A stretch of 64,000 bases of DNA from Burkholderiales bacterium (GTDB taxonomy: Bacteria > Pseudomonadota > Gammaproteobacteria > Burkholderiales > Burkholderiaceae_C). A program made the translations under genes and the position numbers. Every line of letters begins with the position of its first letter. Position 1 is the stretch's first letter. Positions 38,187 through 47,077 of this stretch are shown here, piece by piece. A model generated the notes under the pieces. It saw only the letters and a list, made by a program, of their open reading frames with translations, searched no databases and was not told the origin of the DNA. Where the stretch lies: assembly GCA_947372465.1 (NCBI GenBank), contig CANBTT010000012.1, forward strand, positions 1-64,000, written 5' to 3'.

Positions 38187-39125
38187 ATGAGTGCACTACC
38201 CCAGTCAATGGATGATCGTGATGGAAAAATTTGGATGGATGGCCGTTTGGTTGAGTGGAGAGATGCAAAGATCCATGTCCTCACGCACACATTGCACTAC
38301 GGATGTGGTGCTTTTGAGGGTGTTCGGGCTTACAAAACAGACAAAGGCACCGCGATCTTTCGCCTGCAAGAGCACACGCAACGCTTGTTCAACAGTGCCA
38401 AAATTTTGCGCATGGCCATCCCTTTTTCTCAAGAGGAAGTGAACGAGGCTCAAAAAACGGTGGTCAGAGAGAATCATTTGGAGAGCTGTTATCTCAGACC
38501 CTTGTCTTGGATCGGTTCACAAAAGTTGGGTGTCTCGCCCAAAGGCAACACCATTCACCTGATGGTGGCCGCGTGGTCATGGGGGGCTTATCTGGGAGAA
38601 GAGGGATTGGCCAAAGGCATTCGAGTTAAAACCTCAAGCTTTACACGCCACCATGTCAATATCACCATGACACAAGCCAAGGCGGTGAGCAATTACACCA
38701 ACTCTATTTTGGCCAATATGGAAGCCACAGAGGATGGCTACGATGAGGCCTTGCTGCTCGATCCAAGCGGTTTTGTCTCTGAGGGTGCAGGAGAGAATAT
38801 TTTTGTGATCAAAGATGGGGTGATCTATACGCCCGACCTCTCCGCGGGTGCTTTGAACGGCATCACAAGAAACACGGTGCTCCATATTGCCGAAGATCTG
38901 GGTCTGAAAGTGGTTCAAAAGAGAATCACCAGAGATGAGGTCTACATCAGCGATGAGGCCTTCTTTACCGGCACGGCTGCAGAAGTCACCCCAATTCGTG
39001 AGCTCGACCGCATCCAAATTGGACGGGGATACCGAGGCGAAATTACGCAAAAGGTTCAAAGTGCGTTCTTCGATATCGTGATGGGTAAAAATCCCAAGTA
39101 CGCACACTGGCTCACGCATGTATGA
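38187..39125 (+). CDS. ilvE: Branched-chain-amino-acid aminotransferase
   Basis: IlvE makes the final transamination step for valine, leucine and isoleucine. The 312-residue class IV aminotransferase has LTHTLHYGCGAFEGVRAY near the start, the PLP-lysine region ITMTQAKAVSNYTNS and the later DEAFFTGTAAEVTPI. GAGGA lies upstream of the ATG. It heads a short group with the zinc-finger gene and waaF. Confidence 0.95.
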   Translation: MSALPQSMDDRDGKIWMDGRLVEWRDAKIHVLTHTLHYGCGAFEGVRAYKTDKGTAIFRLQEHTQRLFNSAKILRMAIPFSQEEVNEAQKTVVRENHLESCYLRPLSWIGSQKLGVSPKGNTIHLMVAAWSWGAYLGEEGLAKGIRVKTSSFTRHHVNITMTQAKAVSNYTNSILANMEATEDGYDEALLLDPSGFVSEGAGENIFVIKDGVIYTPDLSAGALNGITRNTVLHIAEDLGLKVVQKRITRDEVYISDEAFFTGTAAEVTPIRELDRIQIGRGYRGEITQKVQSAFFDIVMGKNPKYAHWLTHV

Positions 39126-39195
39126 GTAAAGCACGCATGAACCCCCCCCGTCAGCGCCAACAATTCAATGCGCACTTTGCAAGGCAATTATAAAA

Positions 39196-39405
39196 ATGAC
39201 ATCATCCATTGCGGTTAGAGAAAGCGACTTGAACGGACACGGCGGCATTTTTTGCCCCAGTCCTTTGGCGCACATGTCCGTTTGGGATTCTCACCCCAAG
39301 GTTTTTTTAGATGTTGGAAAACTGGGCCTTGCCACATGCCCCTATTGCTCAACGCAGTACACCTTGACCCAAGACGTGCAGTCGAGTGGCTCCAAGACAC
39401 TGTAA
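39196..39405 (+). CDS. CHCC-type zinc-finger domain protein
   Basis: A 69-residue protein whose spacing of Cys20, His26 or His33, Cys48 and Cys51 (CPYCSTQYTL) fits the zf-CHCC family (PF10276). That family is related to a mitochondrial complex I subunit but has no settled bacterial role. It commonly lies between ilvE and waaF in Burkholderiales. A run of eight C (39142-39149) sits in its upstream region. Confidence 0.85.
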   Translation: MTSSIAVRESDLNGHGGIFCPSPLAHMSVWDSHPKVFLDVGKLGLATCPYCSTQYTLTQDVQSSGSKTL

Positions 39406-39441
39406 GTCATTGAACGCGGACTTGTTCTGGCGAGCGCGTCC

Positions 39442-40479
39442 TTGAGCACGAGTCGCACATTGATCATTGCTCCTCAATGGATTGGGGATGCGGTCATGAC
39501 CCAACCCCTGCTGTCTGAGTTGACGCGCCAAGGCCATGACTTGACCGTGGCAGCCCTGCCATGGGTGGCGCCCGTGTATGAGGCCATGGCAGAGTGCAAA
39601 CACACCTTGGTGTTGCCCTTTTCGAGGGGTTCGCTGGAGTGGTCTAAAAGACGTGATTGGGCGCGCAGCATTCAGGGGCAATTTGATGAGTCCTACGTTT
39701 GTCCCAATTCTTTCAAGAGTGCGTTGTTGCCCTTTTTGGCTGGCATTCCTTTGCGTGTGGGGTACACGGGAGAAATGCGCTTTGGTCTCTTGAATCGTCG
39801 ACTGAGCAACCCGAGCAAACAAACTCGCTCAAGCATGGTGAAGTTTTATCTGGCCATGTCTCAAATGCGGGCCAAGGCTCCCGAGGTTTTGCCCACGGAG
39901 GGGCTTGTGCCAAAGTTGAAGATAGACGCCCAACTGCAACAAACGGTCTGGGCACGCTTTGGTTTGCACGAAAAACAATACGTCGCCATGGCGCCGGGTG
40001 CAGAGTATGGGGATGCAAAGCGTTGGCCCGAGGAGAGATTTTGTGAACTGATTGCAAACACTGAACGCCCCGTCGTGTTGTTGGGTTCGGCATCGGACCG
40101 AGCTGTTGGAGATGCAATTGTGCAAGGGGTCAAAGCCTTGGGTTTCTCGCATGTCAGGAACTTGGCTGGGCAAACACAGTTAAGTGAGGCCATGGCCATG
40201 ATTGGTGGCGCAGCGGGTTTGGTGTCCAACGACTCGGGCCTGATGCACATTGCCGCCGCTTTGGGCGTGCCACAAGTGGCCTTGTTTGGCTCCTCTTCTC
40301 CAGAGCACACCCCTGCCTTGTCCAGTAAAGCGCAGATGATTTGGCTCAAATGGGATCCCACCTACCAACCCGCTTTGGCATGTGCCCCATGCTTTAAGCG
40401 TGTTTGCCCATTGGCTCACAAGCGTTGCTTGTGGGACATCAGCGCGCAATCTGTGCTGGCGCGCATGAGGGCGTGGTGA
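39442..40479 (+). CDS. waaF: ADP-heptose:LPS heptosyltransferase II
   Basis: WaaF adds the second heptose of the LPS inner core. The 345-residue GT9 glycosyltransferase has IIAPQWIGDAVMTQPLL at the start, MAPGAEYGDAKRWP and SNDSGLMHIAAALGVPQVALF in the C-terminal half. The start codon is TTG. It is the last plus-strand gene before the group I intron-like element and converges on the histidine kinase. Confidence 0.93.
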   Translation: MSTSRTLIIAPQWIGDAVMTQPLLSELTRQGHDLTVAALPWVAPVYEAMAECKHTLVLPFSRGSLEWSKRRDWARSIQGQFDESYVCPNSFKSALLPFLAGIPLRVGYTGEMRFGLLNRRLSNPSKQTRSSMVKFYLAMSQMRAKAPEVLPTEGLVPKLKIDAQLQQTVWARFGLHEKQYVAMAPGAEYGDAKRWPEERFCELIANTERPVVLLGSASDRAVGDAIVQGVKALGFSHVRNLAGQTQLSEAMAMIGGAAGLVSNDSGLMHIAAALGVPQVALFGSSSPEHTPALSSKAQMIWLKWDPTYQPALACAPCFKRVCPLAHKRCLWDISAQSVLARMRAW

Positions 40480-40499
40480 TTCGTGTGGATTAAACGGCG

Positions 40500-40736
40500 C
40501 CGCTTTGAGGGGCCAAGTGACAGCGGTGGACCCATGATGGATTTAACCGTGGGTCCCAGAAGTAGAAATCGCAATTGTTTCAATGCTTACATAAGACAAT
40601 GCCGAGCCAAGCTTTTGGTAGAGCATCATCCGTTGAAGGTGTAGAGACGAGACGGCGCCCGCCTAAGTGCAAAGGCGGACATGCATAGGGTGACAAGCAT
40701 AGCCCAAAGAGTGAGCTAGCACTTCTAGTAAATGCG
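40500..40736 (+). ncRNA. Group I intron-like relic (IC3 type), plus strand
   Basis: This 237-nt stretch in the 278-nt gap between waaF and the histidine kinase carries the conserved core of an IC3 group I intron. GCCGAGCCAAGC (40601-40612) and GGTGTAGAGACGAGACGGC (40638-40656), then CCCGCCTAAG, match the Azoarcus tRNA-Ile intron in order and spacing. AAGCATAGCCC (40695-40705) matches the S element. Hairpins fitting P8 (CCGCCT/AGGCGG) and P9 (AGTG/CACT) follow, and a 9-bp hairpin lies at 40528-40556. The P7 strands (GACGA and TAGCC) no longer pair fully, and no tRNA halves flank it, so splicing is unlikely. Ends are approximate. Confidence 0.72.
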
Positions 40737-40757
40737 TGAATTTCCTTAGACATTTAC

Positions 40758-42146
40758 TTACACACCAACGCTGAGCACCTGCAGACCCCCTGTTTGTATG
40801 GGTCGACCTTGGGTGTCTGCTCTCAAGGGCAAGTTGACTTCAAAAACACTGCCCCCACCTGCTCTTGGCACGTGTTGAACAAAACCATGGTGTCGATGCG
40901 CAATCGATTGCACCAAGGCAAGTCCAAGTCCAACACCTTTGTCAGACTCGTCTTTGCCAGGCAAGCGAAAGAAAGGTTTGAAGATCTGATCGCGCAGTTC
41001 CAAGGGGACGCCTGGGCCCAGATCGGATACGCTGATCAACACGCGCGAGTGCTCGAGCACCTCCAAACGAACTTCAACCCCATCGATTTGGCCACTGTGA
41101 CGGATCGCATTGTCAATCAAATTGCGCAACAAGCGACGGATCAGTCTGGGTATACAAATGAGTTCAATGCTCTGGGGATGGGGTCCCAATTCAAGCGAAA
41201 TTTTTGCTCTTGAGCACTCTTCACTGGCCAGTCCCGTCAAGTCCAAGCCCTCAAAGCGGCCCACATCAACGTTGGTGGCATCCAGTCTTGAGGCGAGCAA
41301 AATTTCATCGATCAACTGATCGAGCTCAGAGATGCTTTTCTTGACCTCATCGATGAGGGGCGGGTTTTGAGTGGCGTCCATCAACTCCAAGCTCATGCGA
41401 ATGCGCGTGAGCGGCGTTCTCAACTCATGGGAAGCATTGGCCAGTAAAGATTTATGGGCCAACACCAGGGCCTCGATTTGACTTGCGGCGTGGTTAAAGC
41501 GTTGCGCTAAAAACCCGATCTCATCCTCGCCTTTGGCATCAACGCGCGTTGACAAGGCGCCTGTGCCCCATTGCTCAACGCCCGCTCGAAGGGATTCTAG
41601 GCGCCGGGTCAAACGGCGAATGATGGGATAGGTTGCCAAAGCGACAGCAATGGCGACCACCACCATGGACCAGACAAAACCAAAGCGGGGTAAAAAGGAG
41701 GTCTTCAGTGCAGGACTGGGCAAATGAATGTGCAGCACTTGACCATCGCTCAATTGAACCAAAAACTCTGGCCCGGGCCCAAATTGGCCTTGTGCAAGAG
41801 AGGGATGGAGGGTTTCAGCGGGTGTGTTTTGAAGCGTTTGTGTGGGGTCGGGGACGCGCTTGGCAAAAACGTCTTGTTGCGCCAAGCGTCTGGGGTTGTT
41901 GAGTTTGAGGGGCTCATCGGGACTTGCAAGATCAGAGCCCCCGTTCTCGGGTGTTTTGAGAAGTCGCACAAGACCTTGCCCCAACACAACGCCTTGCTCT
42001 GAGCGCACCACAACCTCTTTGAGCGGCGGCTCGCGGTAGATCTTCATGACCCATGTGGACAGCAAGCTCAAAGCGGCGATGCTCAACACAACGGCCAACC
42101 AAATGCGCGCGTACAGGCGGTTCATCAATGCCCGAAAAATCATCAC
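40758..42146 (-). CDS. Sensor histidine kinase, RstB-like
   Basis: A 462-residue inner-membrane sensor. Membrane segments lie at about 14-34 and 156-174 around a periplasmic loop; HAMP follows. HisKA has the phosphorylated His240 (NASHELRTPL), and the ATPase domain has NLIDNAIRHSG, DLGPGVP and GVGLGLALV. It is encoded 51 nt downstream of the response regulator and is its partner. The signal sensed is unknown; a link to RstB is by overall layout only. Confidence 0.9.
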   Translation of the reverse strand: MMIFRALMNRLYARIWLAVVLSIAALSLLSTWVMKIYREPPLKEVVVRSEQGVVLGQGLVRLLKTPENGGSDLASPDEPLKLNNPRRLAQQDVFAKRVPDPTQTLQNTPAETLHPSLAQGQFGPGPEFLVQLSDGQVLHIHLPSPALKTSFLPRFGFVWSMVVVAIAVALATYPIIRRLTRRLESLRAGVEQWGTGALSTRVDAKGEDEIGFLAQRFNHAASQIEALVLAHKSLLANASHELRTPLTRIRMSLELMDATQNPPLIDEVKKSISELDQLIDEILLASRLDATNVDVGRFEGLDLTGLASEECSRAKISLELGPHPQSIELICIPRLIRRLLRNLIDNAIRHSGQIDGVEVRLEVLEHSRVLISVSDLGPGVPLELRDQIFKPFFRLPGKDESDKGVGLGLALVQSIAHRHHGFVQHVPRAGGGSVFEVNLPLRADTQGRPIQTGGLQVLSVGV

Positions 42147-42197
42147 CGAACCCTCCCTAAAAGCAGTTCAACCATCGTGTCGCTGTGAAGCTCAGCT

Positions 42198-42920
42198 TCA
42201 ATCTTGTTGCTTCGCAAAAACGTAGCCCACGCCTCTGACGGTCAAGATCCGTTTCGGGGCCTTAAGATCGTCTTCAATGGCCGCTCTGATTCGGCCCATG
42301 TGGACATCGATCGAGCGATCGAACGCCTCGAGCTCTCGGCCTCTGACGGCGGACATGATTTGATCTCGGCTGAGAACACGCCCGGCGCGTTCGGCCAAAA
42401 CAAGCAGCAAGTCGAATTGATAGGACGTCAAGTCGCAAGCGCTGCCCGACACGCTCACAGTTCTAGCGTCACGGTCTATTTCTAAGCGACCAAACCGCAA
42501 GCTTGGCAGCAATTCTTTGCCCCCCAGTTTGTGCTCTTTGGCCGATGTTTGACGTCTAAGTATGGCCCGAATCCGAGCCAACAACTCTCTGGGCTCAAAG
42601 GGTTTGGCCAAATAGTCATCTGCACCAAGCTCCAAGCCAACGACACGGTCCATGGGGTCGCCCTTGGCTGTCAGCATCAAAATAGGCAGCGCCGCCTTGG
42701 CGCCAGGCAGCGAGCGAATTTGGCGACACACCTCAAGGCCATCCGTATCGGGCAGCATCAGGTCCAAAATGACCAATTGGATATCGAGGTTCTTTTCAAT
42801 TTGCCGCAGTCCCGACGAACCGTTGGGCGCGTGCTCAAGCGTGTAGCCAAATTGCTTGAGGTAGTCGCAAACCATTTGCGCCAAGCGCTGATCGTCTTCG
42901 ATGATGAGTAGGTGTTCCAT
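42198..42920 (-). CDS. OmpR-family response regulator
   Basis: The 240-residue DNA-binding regulator has the receiver domain with acidic pocket E8-D9-D10, phospho-acceptor Asp53 (LVILDLMLPDTDG) and the Lys switch in LMLTAKGDP. It ends with an OmpR-type winged helix (RVLSRDQIMSAVRG, VRGVGYVF). I start at the ATG at 42920, dropping six residues. The kinase gene follows. Target genes cannot be inferred. Confidence 0.92.
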   Translation of the reverse strand: MEHLLIIEDDQRLAQMVCDYLKQFGYTLEHAPNGSSGLRQIEKNLDIQLVILDLMLPDTDGLEVCRQIRSLPGAKAALPILMLTAKGDPMDRVVGLELGADDYLAKPFEPRELLARIRAILRRQTSAKEHKLGGKELLPSLRFGRLEIDRDARTVSVSGSACDLTSYQFDLLLVLAERAGRVLSRDQIMSAVRGRELEAFDRSIDVHMGRIRAAIEDDLKAPKRILTVRGVGYVFAKQQD

Positions 42921-42989
42921 CCCTATAGCATGCGCCATGGACTTGGCCTTGTGTTAAAGACGGGGTAAAGATACGTAAACACCGGGTTT

Positions 42990-44354
42990 TCAAAAGCGTT
43001 CAATGGATCCGTGGGCTTCAATGTCTTGGACCCAAAAGATCAGAATCAAAACAGGCAGGCCAATGAGCGCGGTGCTTAAAAAGAACAGTTGGTAGCCAAA
43101 TTGGTCCACAAAAACACCAGAAAATCCAGCCAACCATTTTGGGGCGAGCAGCATGATGGAGCTGAGCAAGGCGTATTGTGAGGCGGAATATTGAATCTTG
43201 GTCAGACTTGAGAGGTAAGCGATGAATGCAGCGGAGGCGATGCCCCCTGACAAATTGTCAACACTGATCACCCAGACGAGCGCCCAAAACGAGTGACCCA
43301 GCCCCGCCAGCCAGGCAAACAAAAGGTTGCTTGCCGCACTGAGAATGGCGCCCCACATCAGCACTTTCATATTGCCCAAGCGAGTGCTGAGCAGTCCCCC
43401 CAGGAAGGCACCCAGCAAGGTCATGATGACGCCAAACACTTTGGTCACCATGGCGATCTCATCCTTGGTGTAACCCATGTCAATGTAGAAGGGGCTGGCC
43501 ATGATGCCCATCACGATGTCACTGATGCGGTAAACACCGATCAGGCCAAGGATGACCCACGCATGCCAGCCAAAGCGAGCAAAGAACTCGGCAAAGGGTG
43601 CCACCAAAACGTCTTGCGCCCACTGTTTTGCGCTGCGTGCTTTGCCAGGTGAGGGCAAGGGGGGCTCCCTTGAAGACAACACACACACCAAGCCCAGCAC
43701 CATGGAGCCACTCATGACCAAGTAAGAGATGCTCCATGCGCTGTTTTGGTACTGCCCCAACAAGGCCGCACTCTCCGCTCTTGCTGCAATCCACAGCGCC
43801 CCGGCACCTGACCAAATCATGCCCAAGCGGTAACCTGTTTGGTACATGGCCGCCAAGGCGGCCTGGTGCGCCATGTCTTCAGATTCAATTCTGTAGGCGT
43901 CTAGTGCAATGTCTTGGGTGGCCGAGCCAATGGCCACCCAAATGGCCCAAAGGACCAAATGTTCCAAGTGGGCATTGGGGTCGCAATAGGCCATCCCTAA
44001 GAGACCCGTGATGATCAAAAGTTGTGACAAAACCAACCACGCACGGCGCCGGCCTAAAAAGGCACTCAAAAAAGGCAGGCGCACTTGGTCCACCAAGGGA
44101 GACCAAGCCCATTTAAAAGCATACGCCAGGCCCACCCAGCTGAGAAAGCCGATCGTGGTGCGCTCAATGCCCGCTTCGCGCAAGCGAAAACTAAGGGTCC
44201 CCAGCACCAGCAAAAGAGGCAAGCCAGCACAAAAGCCGAGCGCGACCATTCTCAAGCTTGAGCCACTCAAGTACCAAGACAAACTCTCTCGCCAAGTGCG
44301 AGCAAAAAGGCCGGCCTTGCCTGTGTTGGGTGGGGTGGGTTCAGTGCTATTCAT
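42990..44354 (-). CDS. AmpG-type MFS transporter (muropeptide permease family)
   Basis: AmpG imports anhydromuropeptides for wall recycling. The protein has about 12 membrane segments and family patterns GFCAGLPLLLVLGTLSFRLRE and WVGLAYAFKWAWSPLVD. A frame start at 44465 would overlap the divergent M48 gene, so I use the ATG at 44354 (454 residues). The AmpG assignment is by family likeness; other MFS substrates are possible. It divides amgK/murU recycling functions across the window. Confidence 0.75.
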   Translation of the reverse strand: MNSTEPTPPNTGKAGLFARTWRESLSWYLSGSSLRMVALGFCAGLPLLLVLGTLSFRLREAGIERTTIGFLSWVGLAYAFKWAWSPLVDQVRLPFLSAFLGRRRAWLVLSQLLIITGLLGMAYCDPNAHLEHLVLWAIWVAIGSATQDIALDAYRIESEDMAHQAALAAMYQTGYRLGMIWSGAGALWIAARAESAALLGQYQNSAWSISYLVMSGSMVLGLVCVLSSREPPLPSPGKARSAKQWAQDVLVAPFAEFFARFGWHAWVILGLIGVYRISDIVMGIMASPFYIDMGYTKDEIAMVTKVFGVIMTLLGAFLGGLLSTRLGNMKVLMWGAILSAASNLLFAWLAGLGHSFWALVWVISVDNLSGGIASAAFIAYLSSLTKIQYSASQYALLSSIMLLAPKWLAGFSGVFVDQFGYQLFFLSTALIGLPVLILIFWVQDIEAHGSIERF

Positions 44355-44435
44355 TTCACAAGCATTGTCCTCTAAACTCGGGGCTGTCGTTGGCTGCCTG
44401 ATGGGCAGGGCATTTAATTTTTCGTTCAAATCAAC

Positions 44436-45347
44436 ATGCAATTCAAGAAAAATCAACGTTTTCATGTGGCAAGCCTAGTCACATCGCGCACCAGGCCTGC
44501 ATGGCTTTGCTGGTTCTTCTTGTGTGCTCTCCTCGTGCACGGCGCTTTATCGGCCAGAGAGGGGGTGGAGGTGGCTGAACCCTCCGCCTTTGCCAAATTG
44601 GTCCCAGCCGCTGAGCTCGAAAACAAAGCGGGCAACGAGTACCGACAACTCATTCAAGACGCCTACAGCAAGGGCTTGTTAAAGTCCTCAGAACGGTCGG
44701 ACGTTGTTCGGCTGAGAAGCATTGCAAAAAAACTGATCGATCAGTCCTTTGTTTGGAGCGACCGGGCCAAGCTGTGGGCTTGGGAGGTGAATTTGATCGA
44801 GTCCCCTCAAGTCAACGCCTTTTGCATGCCGGGTGGCAAAATTGCAGTTTATACCGGCTTGATCGAGAAATTGGGTTTGAGTGAAGATGAGTTGGCCATG
44901 GTGGTGGGCCATGAAATTGCGCACGCACTCAGAGAGCACGCCAGGCAGAGAATGGGAAAAGGCCTGGCCACGGAGGGTGTGACGCGCATAGGTGGGGCGG
45001 TGATTGCAGGGATTTTTGGCATCGATCCCAGGATCACAGACTTCATGGCCAAACAAGGGGCCAGTTTATTGAGCTTGAAATTCTCCAGGGAGGATGAAAC
45101 CGATGCGGATTTGGTCGGCATGGAGCTTGCGGCAAGAGCGGGATTTGACCCAAGAGCGGGCGTGACCTTGTGGAAGAAAATGAGTGCACAAAATGCTCAA
45201 ACGCCCCCGCAATGGTTGAGCACACACCCCAGCAGCACGAGTCGCATCAAAGACTTGGAGCTCAATTTGAACAAAGTGATGCCCCTATTTGAAAAGGCGC
45301 AGCATTTAGAGCGCTTAGAAAAATTCAACCTCGAGCCCAAGAGCTGA
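44436..45347 (+). CDS. M48-family metallopeptidase (periplasmic)
   Basis: The 303-residue protein has an N-terminal hydrophobic segment (about 24-38) ending in a signal cleavage-like LSA. The zinc-protease motif is H159-E-I-A-H163, with a third ligand Glu in REDETDADLVG. It resembles LoiP/YcaL, which act in outer-membrane protein quality control. It is divergent from the AmpG-like gene and convergent with the MBL hydrolase. Confidence 0.85.
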   Translation: MQFKKNQRFHVASLVTSRTRPAWLCWFFLCALLVHGALSAREGVEVAEPSAFAKLVPAAELENKAGNEYRQLIQDAYSKGLLKSSERSDVVRLRSIAKKLIDQSFVWSDRAKLWAWEVNLIESPQVNAFCMPGGKIAVYTGLIEKLGLSEDELAMVVGHEIAHALREHARQRMGKGLATEGVTRIGGAVIAGIFGIDPRITDFMAKQGASLLSLKFSREDETDADLVGMELAARAGFDPRAGVTLWKKMSAQNAQTPPQWLSTHPSSTSRIKDLELNLNKVMPLFEKAQHLERLEKFNLEPKS

Positions 45348-45362
45348 GCCGCTGTCAAGCGC

Positions 45363-46001
45363 TCATGTCCCGCCGACATAGGGGTTGCTTTTTCGCTCTT
45401 GGCCAAAGCTGCTCTCGGGCCCATGGCCTGGAATGAAAACGGTTTCATTGCCCAAAGGCCACAAGCGCTCAGTGATGCTGTTGATCAAGGTGGCGTGGTC
45501 GCCTCTTGGAAAATCAGTTCGCCCAATGCTGCCCGCAAACAGCACGTCGCCTACAAACGCACGGTTGAGCTCTTTGGAGTAAAAAACCACGTGCCCAGGT
45601 GTGTGACCAGGACAGTGGCGAACCAGCAACTGGTGCTCTCCAAGGTTCACATGGTCAAGGTCATTGAGCCAGCGAGTGGGTTGAAACGCAGTTGCATGCT
45701 CAAACCCGTAACGCGCGCCTTGCTCGGGCAAAAGATCAATCCAAAATTGGTCTTCGATGTGAGGCCCCACAATGGGCACATTCAATTTCTTTGCCAAAGT
45801 CCCTACGGCCCCTGCGTGATCGATGTGCGCATGCGTGACCCAAATTTGCGCCAATGTAAGTCCCAGGGCTTGCACGCGCTCGAGCAAGTGATCAAGATCT
45901 CCACCTGGGTCAATGAGGGCGCACGTTTTGGTTTCATCACACCAAATCAGTGAGCAATTTTGCTCAAAGGGTGTGACGGGGATGGTTTCGTAATGCAGCA
46001 T
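45363..46001 (-). CDS. MBL-fold metallo-hydrolase (glyoxalase II-like)
   Basis: A 212-residue metallo-beta-lactamase fold hydrolase. Metal ligands are in THAHIDHAG, HCPGHTPGHVVF, FVGDVLFAGSIGR and IPGHGPES. The overall pattern is that of the small bacterial hydroxyacylglutathione hydrolase-like group, whose substrate is often not known. It ends near the M48 stop and lies downstream of xth on the same strand with a 34-nt gap. Confidence 0.85.
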   Translation of the reverse strand: MLHYETIPVTPFEQNCSLIWCDETKTCALIDPGGDLDHLLERVQALGLTLAQIWVTHAHIDHAGAVGTLAKKLNVPIVGPHIEDQFWIDLLPEQGARYGFEHATAFQPTRWLNDLDHVNLGEHQLLVRHCPGHTPGHVVFYSKELNRAFVGDVLFAGSIGRTDFPRGDHATLINSITERLWPLGNETVFIPGHGPESSFGQERKSNPYVGGT

Positions 46002-46035
46002 GTCGAGTCACCTCAAAGAATAGCAAGCAAGGGGC

Positions 46036-46842
46036 TCAGATCGACCAATCGTAGTCGACGCCCAAGGGGGCGTGGTCGGAGAACTTTTGATCTTTAAAAA
46101 CCCAAGCGCGAAGCGCACCTTGGGCCAAGTTGGGGGTTGCCAATTGGTAATCGATGCGCCAACCCACGTTTTTGGCATAGGCTTGCCCGCGTTGACTCCA
46201 CCAGGTGTAGCACGTGTCCCCGGCCTCAGGATAGAGGTGGCGGTAGACATCGACCAAAGGCGTGTCGGACAAGGTTTGCGTGAGCCATGCGCGCTCCTCT
46301 GGGGTGAAGCCAGAGTTTTTGACATTCGCTTTCCAATTCTTGAGGTCCAAATTTTGGTGAGCAATGTTGATGTCACCCATCAACACAAACTCACGCTCTT
46401 TGGCCAATTGACGCAAGCGTGGACCGATCAAATTGAGAAACCTAAATTTGGCACTTTGTCTTTCATCTGAGCTGGATCCGGAGGGAAAGTAGCTGCTGAT
46501 GATGCTCAGTTTGCGCCCAGGTTTGTCAAACCGTTTTTCGATCCACCGGCCTTCAAAATCAAACGCCTCATCCTCAATCCCAATGATCACCTCACTGGGC
46601 TCGCTGTGGGTGTACAAGCCGACCCCGGAGTAGCCCTTTTTCTGAGCAAAATGAAAGGCGCCTGAGAGCGACTTTGAAGACGAGGAGGACTTGATTTGCG
46701 TGAGCGCCTCAGACAGATCCGCCGCTTGGGCTTTGACCTCTTGGACGCCCAAGGCGTCGATGTCTTGGCCAGCGACCCATTCAAAGAAGCCCTTGCTGGC
46801 AGCGGATCTGATGCCGTTTAAATTGGCGGAAACAATTTTCAT
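46036..46842 (-). CDS. xth: Exodeoxyribonuclease III
   Basis: An AP endonuclease / 3'-5' exonuclease of base-excision repair. The 268-residue protein starts MKIVSANLNGIRSAASKG; catalytic motifs include LGVQEVKA, GDINIAHQNLDLKN and the C-terminal FSDHAPLGVDYDW. I use the ATG at 46842 with AAAGGACA upstream. The open frame reaches 47040 but the extra 66 residues are unlike the family. It is divergent from pyrE. Confidence 0.93.
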   Translation of the reverse strand: MKIVSANLNGIRSAASKGFFEWVAGQDIDALGVQEVKAQAADLSEALTQIKSSSSSKSLSGAFHFAQKKGYSGVGLYTHSEPSEVIIGIEDEAFDFEGRWIEKRFDKPGRKLSIISSYFPSGSSSDERQSAKFRFLNLIGPRLRQLAKEREFVLMGDINIAHQNLDLKNWKANVKNSGFTPEERAWLTQTLSDTPLVDVYRHLYPEAGDTCYTWWSQRGQAYAKNVGWRIDYQLATPNLAQGALRAWVFKDQKFSDHAPLGVDYDWSI

Positions 46843-47077
46843 GGCGGTTTGTGTCCTTTGGCATGAATTTGAAGAGAAGGGAGAGCGTTGGCGTTTGGGC
46901 CACACAGCACGGGGTGGCGAGTGGAATAGTTTAATCCATCGCTCAATGCAACACCTACAAGGCTGAATCAAAAACAAGTCAAAAATAAGTTGGTCGCATG
47001 AGCAATTAGAATGTGTGCAGTCAAAGAGCGATTCATCCACGAGTGGCTCATTTCCTTACCTTGATTGAGATTTATAC

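Noticed and set aside
40500-40736. tmRNA, 6S RNA, RNase P RNA or SRP RNA in the waaF/histidine-kinase gap
   Set aside because: None of their diagnostic sequences are seen, while the group I core matches closely.
40480-40757. tRNA halves flanking the group I-like element
   Set aside because: I searched both flanks for acceptor-stem, T-loop (GTTCGA-type) and anticodon-arm sequences and found none.
44355-44465. 37-codon N-terminal extension of the AmpG-like gene
   Set aside because: It overlaps the divergent M48 gene start and does not look like the family; the ATG at 44354 is preferred.
46843-47040. Open frame extending xth upstream by 66 codons
   Set aside because: The added residues are Cys/Arg-rich and unlike exonuclease III; an ATG with AAAGGACA upstream at 46842 gives the known family N-terminus.
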